A program made the position numbers and the translations under genes. Source: Sinomicrobium pectinilyticum (GTDB taxonomy: Bacteria > Bacteroidota > Bacteroidia > Flavobacteriales > Flavobacteriaceae). From it: a DNA stretch of 64,000 nucleotides. Below the pieces are notes generated by a model. It worked only from the letters and a program-made list of their open reading frames with translations, was not told where the DNA came from and did no database searches. Below are positions 46,051 to 55,418 of the stretch, in pieces. Where the stretch lies: assembly GCF_003725735.1 (NCBI RefSeq), contig NZ_RJTM01000114.1:20730-84729 (forward strand), in the 5' to 3' direction. Within the stretch, counting starts at the first letter, position 1. Every line of letters starts with the position of its first letter.

Positions 46051-48801
46051 TTAATTGACAATTAACTTCTTCGTTATGTTATATTGGCCGGATCGTATAT
46101 TGACCAGGTAAATTCCTCTATCCAGAGACTGATCGAATTCCCGTATTTCATCTCCTCCCGTAACTTCCTGGTACAACCATCTGCCCCGATTATCATAAAT
46201 ACTGATGATCGCTGTTTGTAAAGGGGCCGGTAATGCTATCGAAAATTTCCCTGCCCGGGTAGGGTTCGGGTAAATAACAACTTCATTAGCTAAAGTATTG
46301 TCATTTACCTGAAGGGCAATGGTTTTCTCCGCCTGGGCTCCACTTGTTATTGTGACATCAAAAGTCTGCGTGCTTTGGCACCCTCCGCTGTTCGTATAGG
46401 TAGCTTCATAGCTTCCTGCCTGGCTGGCCTGTATATTGGAAATGGTTACTTCCCGGGTGGAAGCACTAAAACCGTTCGGTCCGCTCCAGCTCCACGATCC
46501 TCCCTGGATAGGCTGGGGCCCGAATTTCACCGTCCCGCCTGCGTCTAAGGTGGCACTGGCTGTTTGCTGCCAGGTTCCGTTATTGATCTGTACGTACGGT
46601 GTAATGCCCGTAGGCGTACAGGCGGCAGGGTCTCCATATACGATACCACGACCGGCCGTACTCATATATACTCTTCCGAAGACATTCATATCTCCCTGCA
46701 CGAATTGCCCGTTTCCCGGACCTCCGTATTGTTGCGTGTCCGTATTGATCCTGGTCCAGGATGCTCCCTGGTCTGTGGAGCGATAAACACCTTTTACATT
46801 GTTGATGGTACCCCAAATGTAAATGGCAGGATAATTGGCTCCGGGGGCAGCGATACCGAAACCAACGGCTCCACAATAACTGATACCATTTATGGTTGAA
46901 AAGGATTGCCCGGAGTCTGTTGAACGTACCAGACCTCCATTGTTCAAAGCTATCCAGACATGGCCTTCCCTTCCGGGCGCCAGCCGGATGACTTTTGAGC
47001 CCCAGCCCGCGACTGAACCTGCCCGGGAAAATGAAGATCCGCCGTCGGTGCTCACCATTACCGCTCCGTTCCCGGGGTTGTATGCATAAAATTTATTGGA
47101 ATTGACCGGGTCGCCAACCGGATGTGCTTCATTAAAACTTAACCCGCTTACCGTGGACCAGGAAGACCCGTTATTCGTTGAACGGTAAGTGACAGACGAT
47201 TGCCTGGGCGAATGCAAAACGATATTGCCATTGGCCGATAGCGCCACCTTTCCCTGCGTTCCGTTCATATTGCTTTGGGTCCAGGTCGATCCCATATCGG
47301 TGGAATAATACATGGAATTTCCCACCCGAACCATTTTGCCCGTATTCTGGGCCGCTGCTGCCAGCCCGGTGGTGGTTCCCATTTGCGGGTTATGAATGGG
47401 TGCATATTGACCAATGTCAGTATGCCTGAATCCGTCATAGTCGCCGATAACAGAAATTAAAGGGCCATTGGGAATACTTTCCAGGCCAAGGGGCACGGTT
47501 TCTTCAAGCCCCCGGACAGTAAACCGCCAGGTACCGCTGCTATTGATGTTGTCATTCACGAAAATACCATTCCCCGAAGTGACCCAGACTTTTTGCGTAT
47601 TGAAGGGGTCGAATTCTACGGAGCCTGCCCAATGGATGGAATGGCCGTTGATCCAGGTTACACCATCAGGGTCCATGTTAAATCCCCGGTCTACCACATC
47701 AACCCAGCTCGATCCGCCGCTGGTGCTCAGGAATATCCGGTCACCCCAGGTCCCATTCTGGTTCATATAGGTGTTGATGGTAGATGTCACAACCCGGTTA
47801 GGATTATTCGGATCAACGCTTATTCCTCCGAATGCCCTGTTGAAACCCGAAGGTGTGATGTTGGTCCATGCACCTGAAGGAATATTGTATTTCCAGATCT
47901 GTCCGTTATCCATGGGTTCGGGCACTGCCGAGTGCCCGTGAGGCCCGGCTCCATTGCCATAGGTTATATACAGGTCTCCGTTACTTGCCAAAGCCGCCCG
48001 ATGGGGCATATAGGTGGTGGTAGCCCCTGAAACTGCCGAAAAGGACTGGCCGCCATTTTCACTTCGGTACAGGTTTGTACTGCCACTGCGCGAAACTCCG
48101 ACAATGATCCGTTGCGTAACTCCCCCCGAAACGCTGCTGCCATCCAGAATAACAAAGCTTATGCCGTTTTCATTGGGGGTCGTGGTGACGTTGAGCGCAT
48201 TGAGCCTGCTCCATGTTACACCGGCATCCGTACTCCTGAACAATCCGTTCCACCGCGTACCGCAGTACACAATATTGCTGTTGTTGGGATCAACTACAAG
48301 TTTCTCGCCGGTTTGTCGCCCCATACCGTTACCGTGAGCCTTAAATTGATCCGTGACATCTGTTACGGTAAACGTGTTGCCATAATCACTGGAGCGAAGG
48401 ATTGCAGTTTTGCCATTATTAAAATAACTGATGCCTGCAAGCATATACAACCTGCCGGGATTATTAGGATCTGTTGCCAGTGATTCGACACCCAGAAACC
48501 CTACCTGATCTTCCGATACCCAGTCCGTCAGAGGTATCCAGCTGCCCGTCGAAGCATTCCATCTGTAGGCACCTCCTACATCGGTCCGGGCATAAACCAG
48601 GTTTTGCTGGGTCTTACTCGGTATAATGGCAGATACAAATCCGCCACCGCCGATAGCTACACTCTTCCAGTTGTAATCTGCTGTGGCCTGGGCCTTAACC
48701 TTATGGCCCTGGTACATAAGAATTGTGACAAATAAACAGAGAAAAGCAGGCATCCTGTGCCTGAAGCTGTTTTTACCACAGTCATCATTGGTTTTCTTCA
48801 T
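46051..48801 (-). CDS. GH74 endo-xyloglucanase with Ig-like domain and T9SS sorting tail
   Basis: 916 residues, signal peptide within the first 38 (cleavage near HKVKAQA); an ATG at 48753 is an alternative start. Residues about 40-745 form the double seven-bladed propeller of GH74. Catalytic acids are expected at Asp74 in YARTDVGGAYRW and Asp454 in ISVIGDYDGFRH, each in its family setting. Repeated ...RSTDAG.TW.. and YRSTNNGSSWS blades are clear. An Ig-like domain (about 745-835, GSWSWSGPNGFSASTREVTI) follows. The last 75 residues (VVIYPNPTRAGKFSIALPAP to the terminal ITKKLIVN) are a type A T9SS sorting domain, so it is exported across the outer membrane. It would cut the xyloglucan backbone outside the cell. 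Confidence 0.94.
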   Translation of the reverse strand: MKKTNDDCGKNSFRHRMPAFLCLFVTILMYQGHKVKAQATADYNWKSVAIGGGGFVSAIIPSKTQQNLVYARTDVGGAYRWNASTGSWIPLTDWVSEDQVGFLGVESLATDPNNPGRLYMLAGISYFNNGKTAILRSSDYGNTFTVTDVTDQFKAHGNGMGRQTGEKLVVDPNNSNIVYCGTRWNGLFRSTDAGVTWSRLNALNVTTTPNENGISFVILDGSSVSGGVTQRIIVGVSRSGSTNLYRSENGGQSFSAVSGATTTYMPHRAALASNGDLYITYGNGAGPHGHSAVPEPMDNGQIWKYNIPSGAWTNITPSGFNRAFGGISVDPNNPNRVVTSTINTYMNQNGTWGDRIFLSTSGGSSWVDVVDRGFNMDPDGVTWINGHSIHWAGSVEFDPFNTQKVWVTSGNGIFVNDNINSSGTWRFTVRGLEETVPLGLESIPNGPLISVIGDYDGFRHTDIGQYAPIHNPQMGTTTGLAAAAQNTGKMVRVGNSMYYSTDMGSTWTQSNMNGTQGKVALSANGNIVLHSPRQSSVTYRSTNNGSSWSTVSGLSFNEAHPVGDPVNSNKFYAYNPGNGAVMVSTDGGSSFSRAGSVAGWGSKVIRLAPGREGHVWIALNNGGLVRSTDSGQSFSTINGISYCGAVGFGIAAPGANYPAIYIWGTINNVKGVYRSTDQGASWTRINTDTQQYGGPGNGQFVQGDMNVFGRVYMSTAGRGIVYGDPAACTPTGITPYVQINNGTWQQTASATLDAGGTVKFGPQPIQGGSWSWSGPNGFSASTREVTISNIQASQAGSYEATYTNSGGCQSTQTFDVTITSGAQAEKTIALQVNDNTLANEVVIYPNPTRAGKFSIALPAPLQTAIISIYDNRGRWLYQEVTGGDEIREFDQSLDRGIYLVNIRSGQYNITKKLIVN

Positions 48802-48915
48802 AATTTAAGTTTAAGGGGTTAATTAAATGGTGTAAATTTTTGGTGGCTTTGGTTGCGAAAAACATTTTGGGAAGAAGTTATCTAAATCTACGTTTCAGAC
48901 AACTTCTTTTACCCG

Positions 48916-50133
48916 TTACATTCTCACTACTCTGATATTATCAATTGCAAAATTCATAGCGGCCGTAGGTTGATTGGTGTCATTGACCGTGAAGATATTG
49001 ATACCTCCGCTACCAGAGTCTCCCAGCAAGGCTTTTAAACTTCCCACTGATTCGCCTGTTCCATCTTTTCCTCCATCGGGTTTATTACGGAATTGTGAAA
49101 AAGGGATAGTTACTGTGACCCAATTACCGTTTGTGGTGACGGGAGCAGTCTTGTCATCCCCGAGTTTCCAGGGTTCATAGCGTGCCACGTAAGTCCAATC
49201 GAAATCTTTTAAAATGAACAGAGATGTTCCATTCCATTCTCCAGGTATATTGATCTCAAATTTAAAAGCATAATCGTCAACAGGATCATCCAGCTTATCC
49301 TCCGGAATCCACTGGACTCCTTTGGTATTAATACTCCTTCCTCCTTCCCACCAACTGGAATTATCCGCGCTCAGGCCATTATTACTTAAAATTGCATAGT
49401 TGCCCCTGTTGCCCGGAAAGGTGGTGCTGTTATTGCTTATACTTGCTCCCCAGTCGAATGTATTTACATCATCGAAATTACAAAGCATACCTGTTGTGGC
49501 ATCATTGACATTGAAAGAAGAAGTATAGGCTCCTGTCCCTGTTTTTACCGTTACCGGCCCACTTTGATTGAGTGCCGGGGCCTTAAACCCAATTGATGTA
49601 CCATCATCCGATAATTCGTATTCCGAAATCGTCGCACCGGCAAAAGTCACCTCTTTAACGTAAAAGAAATTGCTTCCATAAATGAACACCGGGTCTCCCT
49701 CACCCGGGAGTTCGTATGATACTCGTGTGATTACGGGTGGGTCAATGGCAAAGTCAATCGAATACGTATAAGATCCTCCCGCGCTTACAACGGTTACTTT
49801 ATTCAGTTCTTCCAAGGGCACCGACTGGAACGGAACAGAAGGTATCTGGACCACTATATTTTCATCAGTCAAAAGGGTTTGGTTGATGTTTGCCTGGATG
49901 CCACCAAAAGTCACCTGGCCAACCTGGCTTAAGTTTTTTCCATGTATTACCACCCACTGACCGGCAACCATTTCAGTGATTAATGTGTCGTTGGGGGATG
50001 CTTCATAATTCCGGACCTCTGTAATGACAGGGGCAGACACGGTATCTTCCTTCTCGCAGGCAAGCATCAGGACAAAAACTGCCGCCAGACAAGGAAGTAG
50101 AAAACGATTAAATTTATATTTAGTTTTTTCCAT
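48916..50133 (-). CDS. Surface glycan-binding lipoprotein, SGBP-B type (IPT/TIG repeats + xyloglucan-binding domain)
   Basis: 405 residues, lipoprotein signal (VLMLAC, Cys26). Two to three IPT/TIG beta-sandwiches form a stalk (ITEVRNYEASPNDTLITEM, VVIHGKNLSQVGQVTFGG, VFIYGSNFFYVKEVTFAGAT). The C-terminal 190 residues (from about MLCNFDDVNTFDWGASISNN) are a jelly-roll ending FAIDNIRVVRM. This matches the SGBP-B arrangement in xyloglucan loci, in which the last domain binds the glucan chain with exposed aromatic residues (WWEGG, WTYVARYEPWKLG). It follows SusD by 18 bases and precedes GH74. It does not itself catalyse anything; it holds the polymer at the cell surface. Confidence 0.9.
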   Translation of the reverse strand: MEKTKYKFNRFLLPCLAAVFVLMLACEKEDTVSAPVITEVRNYEASPNDTLITEMVAGQWVVIHGKNLSQVGQVTFGGIQANINQTLLTDENIVVQIPSVPFQSVPLEELNKVTVVSAGGSYTYSIDFAIDPPVITRVSYELPGEGDPVFIYGSNFFYVKEVTFAGATISEYELSDDGTSIGFKAPALNQSGPVTVKTGTGAYTSSFNVNDATTGMLCNFDDVNTFDWGASISNNSTTFPGNRGNYAILSNNGLSADNSSWWEGGRSINTKGVQWIPEDKLDDPVDDYAFKFEINIPGEWNGTSLFILKDFDWTYVARYEPWKLGDDKTAPVTTNGNWVTVTIPFSQFRNKPDGGKDGTGESVGSLKALLGDSGSGGINIFTVNDTNQPTAAMNFAIDNIRVVRM

Positions 50134-50151
50134 GATATGTTCTTGATTATG

Positions 50152-51735
50152 TTAGAATGAATAAGATACCGGTGGTTCCAACAGCTTAGGATTGGCTGTT
50201 ATCTCGGATGACGGCAGCGGAAACCTAAATGTATTCACCGTGGCCGGGGTTATTTCCCCGTACGGGTCCCGGGGGGTTGCCGTCCCGTCTTCATAATCAA
50301 AAGGCACACGTTGCTCGTTGTTGAGAATACCGATGGCCTTTTGGGGATCGTAGTAGGAGAGCCTTACGAGGTCGTTCCAGAACTGACCTTCGGCGGCGAG
50401 CTCAATCCTTCGTTCCTTCAGCAACATGTCCGCATCGATGGAGGCCACGGGATCGAGTCCGGCCCTTGTGCGTACTTCGTTGAAGTAAAACAGTGCATCG
50501 GCATCTGATGTGGCGGCGTTATTGCCGAGGATCGCTTCGGCATACAGTAAATAAACATCGGCAAGCCTCAATAATGAGTTGTGCTCTGTGGAAGAGGTCA
50601 GGGTCATGGTCGGTGCATTGTTATCCACATTGGTGCCGATAATATGTTTCTTTAAACCGGTATGGCTATCAAATGTAAAGCCGCCTCCCGCAGCATTTAA
50701 CTCGGGGTAATAATCGCCTCTCAGCATAAAAGTGGCCTTGCGTCTTATGGAATCCTGCTCGGTGTACAAAGCATACATATCAATAGTAGGCTCGATATTA
50801 AACCAGCCCGCCTGTCCGTTGGCCGATATTTCAGCGCCTCCGGGAGAATATACCTGTAGCATGTTGCCCTCCAGCCAGCCGAGGCCCGGCGCCCATTGCA
50901 AAGCAAACAATGATTCCTGGTTGTCATTGTACTCGGTTTTGAAGAGGTTTGCATAATTGTCCAACAGCATCAGCCCGCTGTTTTTACAGACATTGCCGGC
51001 ATAAGATTTCGCCTTGTCCAGTAATGCCTGGTCCCGCTGGCCGGAGCCTTCCGAATTCAGCCCTGCCCATGTCAAATAGACTTTGGCTAACATACCCTGT
51101 GCAGACCAGGTGGTAAGCCTGCCTTTCGTATCAGAATCGGGAAGGTGGCCTTCTGCAAAAGTCAGGTCATTCACCACAAACTGGTATACGTCGTTAACTT
51201 TATTTCTGTAAACCAGGGGAGCGCCGATCAGGCTGGTGTTATCCTCTATAATGGGGACCGGCCCCCACAACAAAGCCAGATTGTAATAAGCAAATCCACG
51301 TATAAACCTCGCCTCGGCAATGGCAGCGTTCCTGTCCTCTTCAGGAATGGAAGGCGGTGCTTTTTCCTGTATGGCATTAATGGTGGTATTGCAATGGGCA
51401 ATAACCTTGTACATGGACTTCCAGTTCGCTATCATGATCTCATTCAACCCGGTTACGGAGAACGTATTCAGCTGAACCGCATCGCCCCAATAACCTACGG
51501 CCATATTGCCGCTAAGCACCTCGCCTACGGGCAAATAACAATTATAATTCCAGTCGGCCCATGGCGCACCCCCGTATAAAGCCGCAGTTGCCAGTCTCAG
51601 GTCTTCGGGGGTCTGATAAAAGTTTTCTGTACTGATCTCCGATAAAGGAGCACGCTCAAGAAAATCCTCACCACAGGACACCAAAAGCCCTGTAGCCGCG
51701 ATGAGGGAATACACTATGATATATTTGAATTTCAT
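50152..51735 (-). CDS. SusD/RagB-family xyloglucan-binding lipoprotein (SGBP-A type)
   Basis: 527 residues, lipobox LLVSC (Cys21), followed by GEDFLERAPLSEISTENFYQ. SusD features include AIAEARFIRGFAYYNLALLW, LYAEAILGNNAATSDADALF with YFNEVRTRAGLDPVASIDAD, and the late RRIELAAEGQFWNDLVR. It pairs with the SusC that starts just upstream (12 bases between stop and start) and precedes SGBP-B by 18 bases. Together they form the recognition and import machine of the locus. Identification with xyloglucan is by neighbourhood. Confidence 0.95.
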   Translation of the reverse strand: MKFKYIIVYSLIAATGLLVSCGEDFLERAPLSEISTENFYQTPEDLRLATAALYGGAPWADWNYNCYLPVGEVLSGNMAVGYWGDAVQLNTFSVTGLNEIMIANWKSMYKVIAHCNTTINAIQEKAPPSIPEEDRNAAIAEARFIRGFAYYNLALLWGPVPIIEDNTSLIGAPLVYRNKVNDVYQFVVNDLTFAEGHLPDSDTKGRLTTWSAQGMLAKVYLTWAGLNSEGSGQRDQALLDKAKSYAGNVCKNSGLMLLDNYANLFKTEYNDNQESLFALQWAPGLGWLEGNMLQVYSPGGAEISANGQAGWFNIEPTIDMYALYTEQDSIRRKATFMLRGDYYPELNAAGGGFTFDSHTGLKKHIIGTNVDNNAPTMTLTSSTEHNSLLRLADVYLLYAEAILGNNAATSDADALFYFNEVRTRAGLDPVASIDADMLLKERRIELAAEGQFWNDLVRLSYYDPQKAIGILNNEQRVPFDYEDGTATPRDPYGEITPATVNTFRFPLPSSEITANPKLLEPPVSYSF

Positions 51736-51747
51736 GGTTTTCTGTTT

Positions 51748-54700
51748 TTATTTGTTAAGAGTAATGCTTGCACCAACCGAAAATACACGCGACTGGGGAT
51801 AGAAACCATTGTCCACACCGGCGTTAAGCGGATCCCAGGACCCGATCTCGGGATCCATTCCTTTGTATTTGGTAATGATAAATGCATTGGTAACATTCGC
51901 GTAAATCCGAAGGGAATTGATATGTATTTTTTGCGTGAGCTCTTTGGGAAAGGTGTACCCTAAGGAAATGTTTTTACACCGGATAAAAGATCCGTCTTCG
52001 ATAAATTTATCTGAAGTTCTGTTATTATCGTTTGTATTATCATTTCTGATACCTACGATCCTGGTATCGGGATTGGTAACATAAACATTGTTAACGTCAC
52101 TGTCTGATCCGTCCGGGTCTATCAGCGCAAGTTTAGCGTAGTTGTTTAATGCCTTGAGGTAACCGAAACTGGTTCCGGGATATTCTCCGTTGATACGCAG
52201 CTGGTTAAACACCTTGTTCCCGTAATTGGCGTTGAAAAATATATTCAGGTCGAAGTTCTTATAAGAAAATGTATTATTAAGTCCCACCTGGTACTTGGGG
52301 ATCGGCGACCCCAGATAGGTCTGATCGCGTTCGTCAATGATCCCGTCGCCATTGAAATCCTTAAACATCAGGTCGCCATACCAGATACTTCCTCCTGCCG
52401 GGCCAATATTAAGCTTTTCCCCGTTTCTCACAGGTATGGCATGCGTCTCAAAATCCTCCGCATTCGCAAAAACCCCTTCTACCACATATCCGTAAAATTC
52501 ACCTATCGATCTTCCTACGGTGGTTTTGCTGTACTGTCCGTCCAATGAAGCGCCTTCGGTATTGAGTTTTTTGATCTTATTGATGTTATGGGATACGGTG
52601 AGATCTGTTGTCCATGAAAAATCTTCCCCGTTAAAATTTTTAGAACTTATTCTAAGGTCGAATCCCTTATTATTGATCTGACCGACATTTACGTAAGGAG
52701 ATGCTATCGAACCGGGGGAATAGCCGGTAGCTGTTCCTGAGTATAATGGCAACGGAATCTGCATCAAAAGGCCATCGGTGTCCCTGTTGTAAAAATCTAC
52801 CGAGAAGTTGAGACGCCAGTTAAAGAATGTTCCGTCAAGACCGATATTGGTGTATTTTGTCTTTTCCCATTCTACATAGGGGTTTGCCATGTTACTGGTA
52901 ATCTGGGATATTCCGGAAAGACCTGTAGTCACCGTAGCCAATGTGGAGGTATAGGCATAATCCCTTATATTCTGATTGTTCGTCAGTCCGTAACCGGCCC
53001 GTAGTTTTAATTCATTTATTTTTTCTACATCCTTCAGGAATGCCTCATTATTCATTTTCCAGGCAAGGGCCCACGAATAGGTTGTTACCCACCGGTTTCC
53101 CGCAGCAAACTTTGAAGAACCATCTACCCGGACGTTGCTGGTCAACAGGTATTTATCATCCATTCCGAAATTTATCCGCCCGAAATACGATTCCAGTGCA
53201 CTGTGGGTCTTAATCCCCGAATTTGTAGCGGTATTGGGATCGCCGCCGCTGATCACCTGTACGTTATTGGAGGGGAAGTTGGTACGGCCCGCAGCTACGT
53301 TTTCGGATTTGTTCAGCTGTGCTTCGTGTCCCACCATGACGTTCATATTGTACCTGTCGACGAACAAGCGGGAATAGGTGAGGTAATTTCGTATGGTTGA
53401 ATTATAGCTTTGTGCGAAGGTATAGGAGCCTTCATTGATGGTTCTTTCCACAAGCCCCATTTTATAACTCGGAAAAAACCTGTCCTGTGTAGCCATGGAA
53501 AAGCTTCCCGTGATCTCATTTCTCAGTACCAGGTCTTTTGTAAATGTGATCTCAGCGTAAGCATTGCCGAAAATTTGCTTCCGCCTTGCGCGATCTTTAT
53601 TGATAAGGGCTATGGCATACGGATTTACCGTATTGTTCACCCAGCCGTTCGGGTTATAAGCACCGCCCCAGCTACCGTCGGCATTTCTCACGGAAATATC
53701 GGGTGTTTGACTGAGTGCCGTGCGGATCACATTCGAACTGGTGGAGTTGACATTTTCCTTGATGTTTGCCAGTTGAAGGCTTGTTCCTATTTTTAACCAA
53801 TCGGTTGTCTGGTTATCCAGGTTAAGCCGAACCGACATTCTTTTGAAATCAGATCCCAGGGCAATGCCCTCCTGCTCAAAATAGGAACCGGAAAGCAGGT
53901 ATTGCGTTCTTTTATCGCCTCCTTTGACCGTAATGGTGTGATTGCTGACCGGCGCGTTTCTGAACAGTTCATCCTGCCAGTCTGTTCCCTTGCCCAGATA
54001 TTGGGGATTGACAAACTCCGGTCTTTCATCGAAGCCCCAGCCCAGTCCCGTATTTCGTTCATTGATGAAAGTAGCATATTCCTGCAAATTCATAAGAGGC
54101 AACCTGTTCGGAAGTTGTTGAAAGCCCGTATAAAATTCATAATTAATACTGGGCGGGGCATCTTTTCCCCTTTTTGTAGTAATTACGATAACTCCATTGG
54201 TAGCCTGCGAACCATAAATGGCCGTAGCGGATGCATCTTTTAAAACATCGATAGACTCGATCTCAGACGGGTTTATTCCGGCCAAGGGATTGGTTCCTGA
54301 ACCGAGAGTGGCCGTGTTGTTTATAATAACACCGTCTATGACGTACAGGGGATCGGATGACCCGAACGAAGACAAGCCCCTGACCTGAACAGATACTGCT
54401 CCGCCCGGTTGCCCCGAAACCTGTTGTACCACAAGCCCGGGAACTTTTCCCTGCAGGGCCTGGTCCATGGTAACAGGACTGGTCTTCCGGAGGTCCTCAC
54501 CGGTTATCGACGAAATAGAGCCTGTAATGTCCTTTCGTTTTGTGGTTCCGTACCCGATGACTACCACTTCATCCAGGGCGGTCATATCGGTATACAGGGC
54601 AACATTGATTACCGATTTCTGTCCGACGACAACCTCTTTTGAGACAAAGCCTATGGAACTGAATACCAGGACGGCTCCGGGAGAGGGAACTTCTATGGAA

Positions 54701-54915
54701 TAGTTCCCGTCAAAGTCGGTAACAGTTCCCTTGTTGGTTCCTTTAACAACAATATTAACCCCCGGAAGCAGTTCTTTATCCTCACCTGAGGTTACTACCC
54801 CCGATACCTGGATGGCCTGCCCGAGAACAGGGACCATCCACAAATTCATCAGCAACGGAACAAGAGAGCGCCTCAGCCTCTTACCCGGCCATTTAATACG
54901 TGTACACGTCTTCAT
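51748..54915 (-). CDS. SusC-family TonB-dependent receptor (HTCS-controlled, no STN domain)
   Basis: 1055 residues with a long basic signal region (MKTCTRIKWPGKRLRRSLVP and a hydrophobic run to GQA). The carboxypeptidase-regulatory-like domain (SGVVTSGEDKELLPGVNIVV, FDGNYSIEV) and plug (VVIGYGTTKRKDITGSISSI, YGSQATNGVIVITTKRGKDA) are followed by a beta-barrel ending VGASITLNK. Unlike the SusC at 12905 it has no STN domain, which agrees with control by the neighbouring HTCS rather than FecR. It is first in a susC-susD-SGBP operon, with 503 bases of leader and repeat sequence between it and the HTCS stop. Confidence 0.95.
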   Translation of the reverse strand: MKTCTRIKWPGKRLRRSLVPLLMNLWMVPVLGQAIQVSGVVTSGEDKELLPGVNIVVKGTNKGTVTDFDGNYSIEVPSPGAVLVFSSIGFVSKEVVVGQKSVINVALYTDMTALDEVVVIGYGTTKRKDITGSISSITGEDLRKTSPVTMDQALQGKVPGLVVQQVSGQPGGAVSVQVRGLSSFGSSDPLYVIDGVIINNTATLGSGTNPLAGINPSEIESIDVLKDASATAIYGSQATNGVIVITTKRGKDAPPSINYEFYTGFQQLPNRLPLMNLQEYATFINERNTGLGWGFDERPEFVNPQYLGKGTDWQDELFRNAPVSNHTITVKGGDKRTQYLLSGSYFEQEGIALGSDFKRMSVRLNLDNQTTDWLKIGTSLQLANIKENVNSTSSNVIRTALSQTPDISVRNADGSWGGAYNPNGWVNNTVNPYAIALINKDRARRKQIFGNAYAEITFTKDLVLRNEITGSFSMATQDRFFPSYKMGLVERTINEGSYTFAQSYNSTIRNYLTYSRLFVDRYNMNVMVGHEAQLNKSENVAAGRTNFPSNNVQVISGGDPNTATNSGIKTHSALESYFGRINFGMDDKYLLTSNVRVDGSSKFAAGNRWVTTYSWALAWKMNNEAFLKDVEKINELKLRAGYGLTNNQNIRDYAYTSTLATVTTGLSGISQITSNMANPYVEWEKTKYTNIGLDGTFFNWRLNFSVDFYNRDTDGLLMQIPLPLYSGTATGYSPGSIASPYVNVGQINNKGFDLRISSKNFNGEDFSWTTDLTVSHNINKIKKLNTEGASLDGQYSKTTVGRSIGEFYGYVVEGVFANAEDFETHAIPVRNGEKLNIGPAGGSIWYGDLMFKDFNGDGIIDERDQTYLGSPIPKYQVGLNNTFSYKNFDLNIFFNANYGNKVFNQLRINGEYPGTSFGYLKALNNYAKLALIDPDGSDSDVNNVYVTNPDTRIVGIRNDNTNDNNRTSDKFIEDGSFIRCKNISLGYTFPKELTQKIHINSLRIYANVTNAFIITKYKGMDPEIGSWDPLNAGVDNGFYPQSRVFSVGASITLNK

Positions 54916-55418
54916 AAAATAGTGGTTTTGGTTTTTTAATAGTTGACCTTTTAACGGTCGTTCAAAGTCGTGAAAGTATCAATTCCGCTGCCTGGACAGG
55001 GTTCGCCATGTTTTTAATAAGGGGGAGCAATGTGTTATCCTTCCATATTTTGATAAAAATCCGGCCGATTTTATAGTGTATTGTTAAAAAATTAATACAG
55101 TTTCTAAGAAACCGTTCTATTTTAACGTGAGTAATGGATAAGAAAAAGACTTCCCTCTTCAGACGAAGGCCCGTGCTGAGCAAAGCCAAAGTAGGGGTGT
55201 CCCGCTTGCAGGACGGGGAGTTTGACCCAGCCCATACCCTGGGCTTAACCTCAAACTTTTATACAATACCTATAGCTTGGGTTATCAAACCCTCCGACCA
55301 AACGAAAGTTTGTCCACCTCCCTTTGTCTAAAGGCGTTGTATTGAGCCTAGTCGAAGTAGAGGAAATCTTTTTTACAATTCAATGCTTTTGACCGGAACA
55401 ACTTAAACATTCTTCACG
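54916..55418. other. Intergenic region between susC and HTCS, rich in repeat-like sequence
   Basis: 503 bases. The half next to susC (54916-55120) is AT-rich and should contain its promoter, though I found no clean TAnnTTTG. The other half begins with the 22-base motif at 55122-55143. It then looks like dispersed intergenic repeat DNA: small hairpins such as CAAACGAAAGTTTG (55299-55312) and GGGTTATCAAACCC, and GC-rich phrases like TCCCGCTTGCAGGACGGGG. A 65-codon plus-strand frame (55134-55331) has no protein-like character. Confidence 0.5.
55122..55143. repeat. 22-base direct repeat, copy 1
   Basis: Contains TTAACGTGAGTAATGGATAA and two further bases. It matches 63942-63963 in 21 of 22 positions in the same orientation. 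It marks the change from AT-rich susC leader to repeat-like sequence. Confidence 0.55.

Noticed and set aside
55134..55331. 65-codon plus-strand frame after the 22-base motif
   Set aside because: Made of repeat-like hairpin sequence; the residues do not look like a protein.
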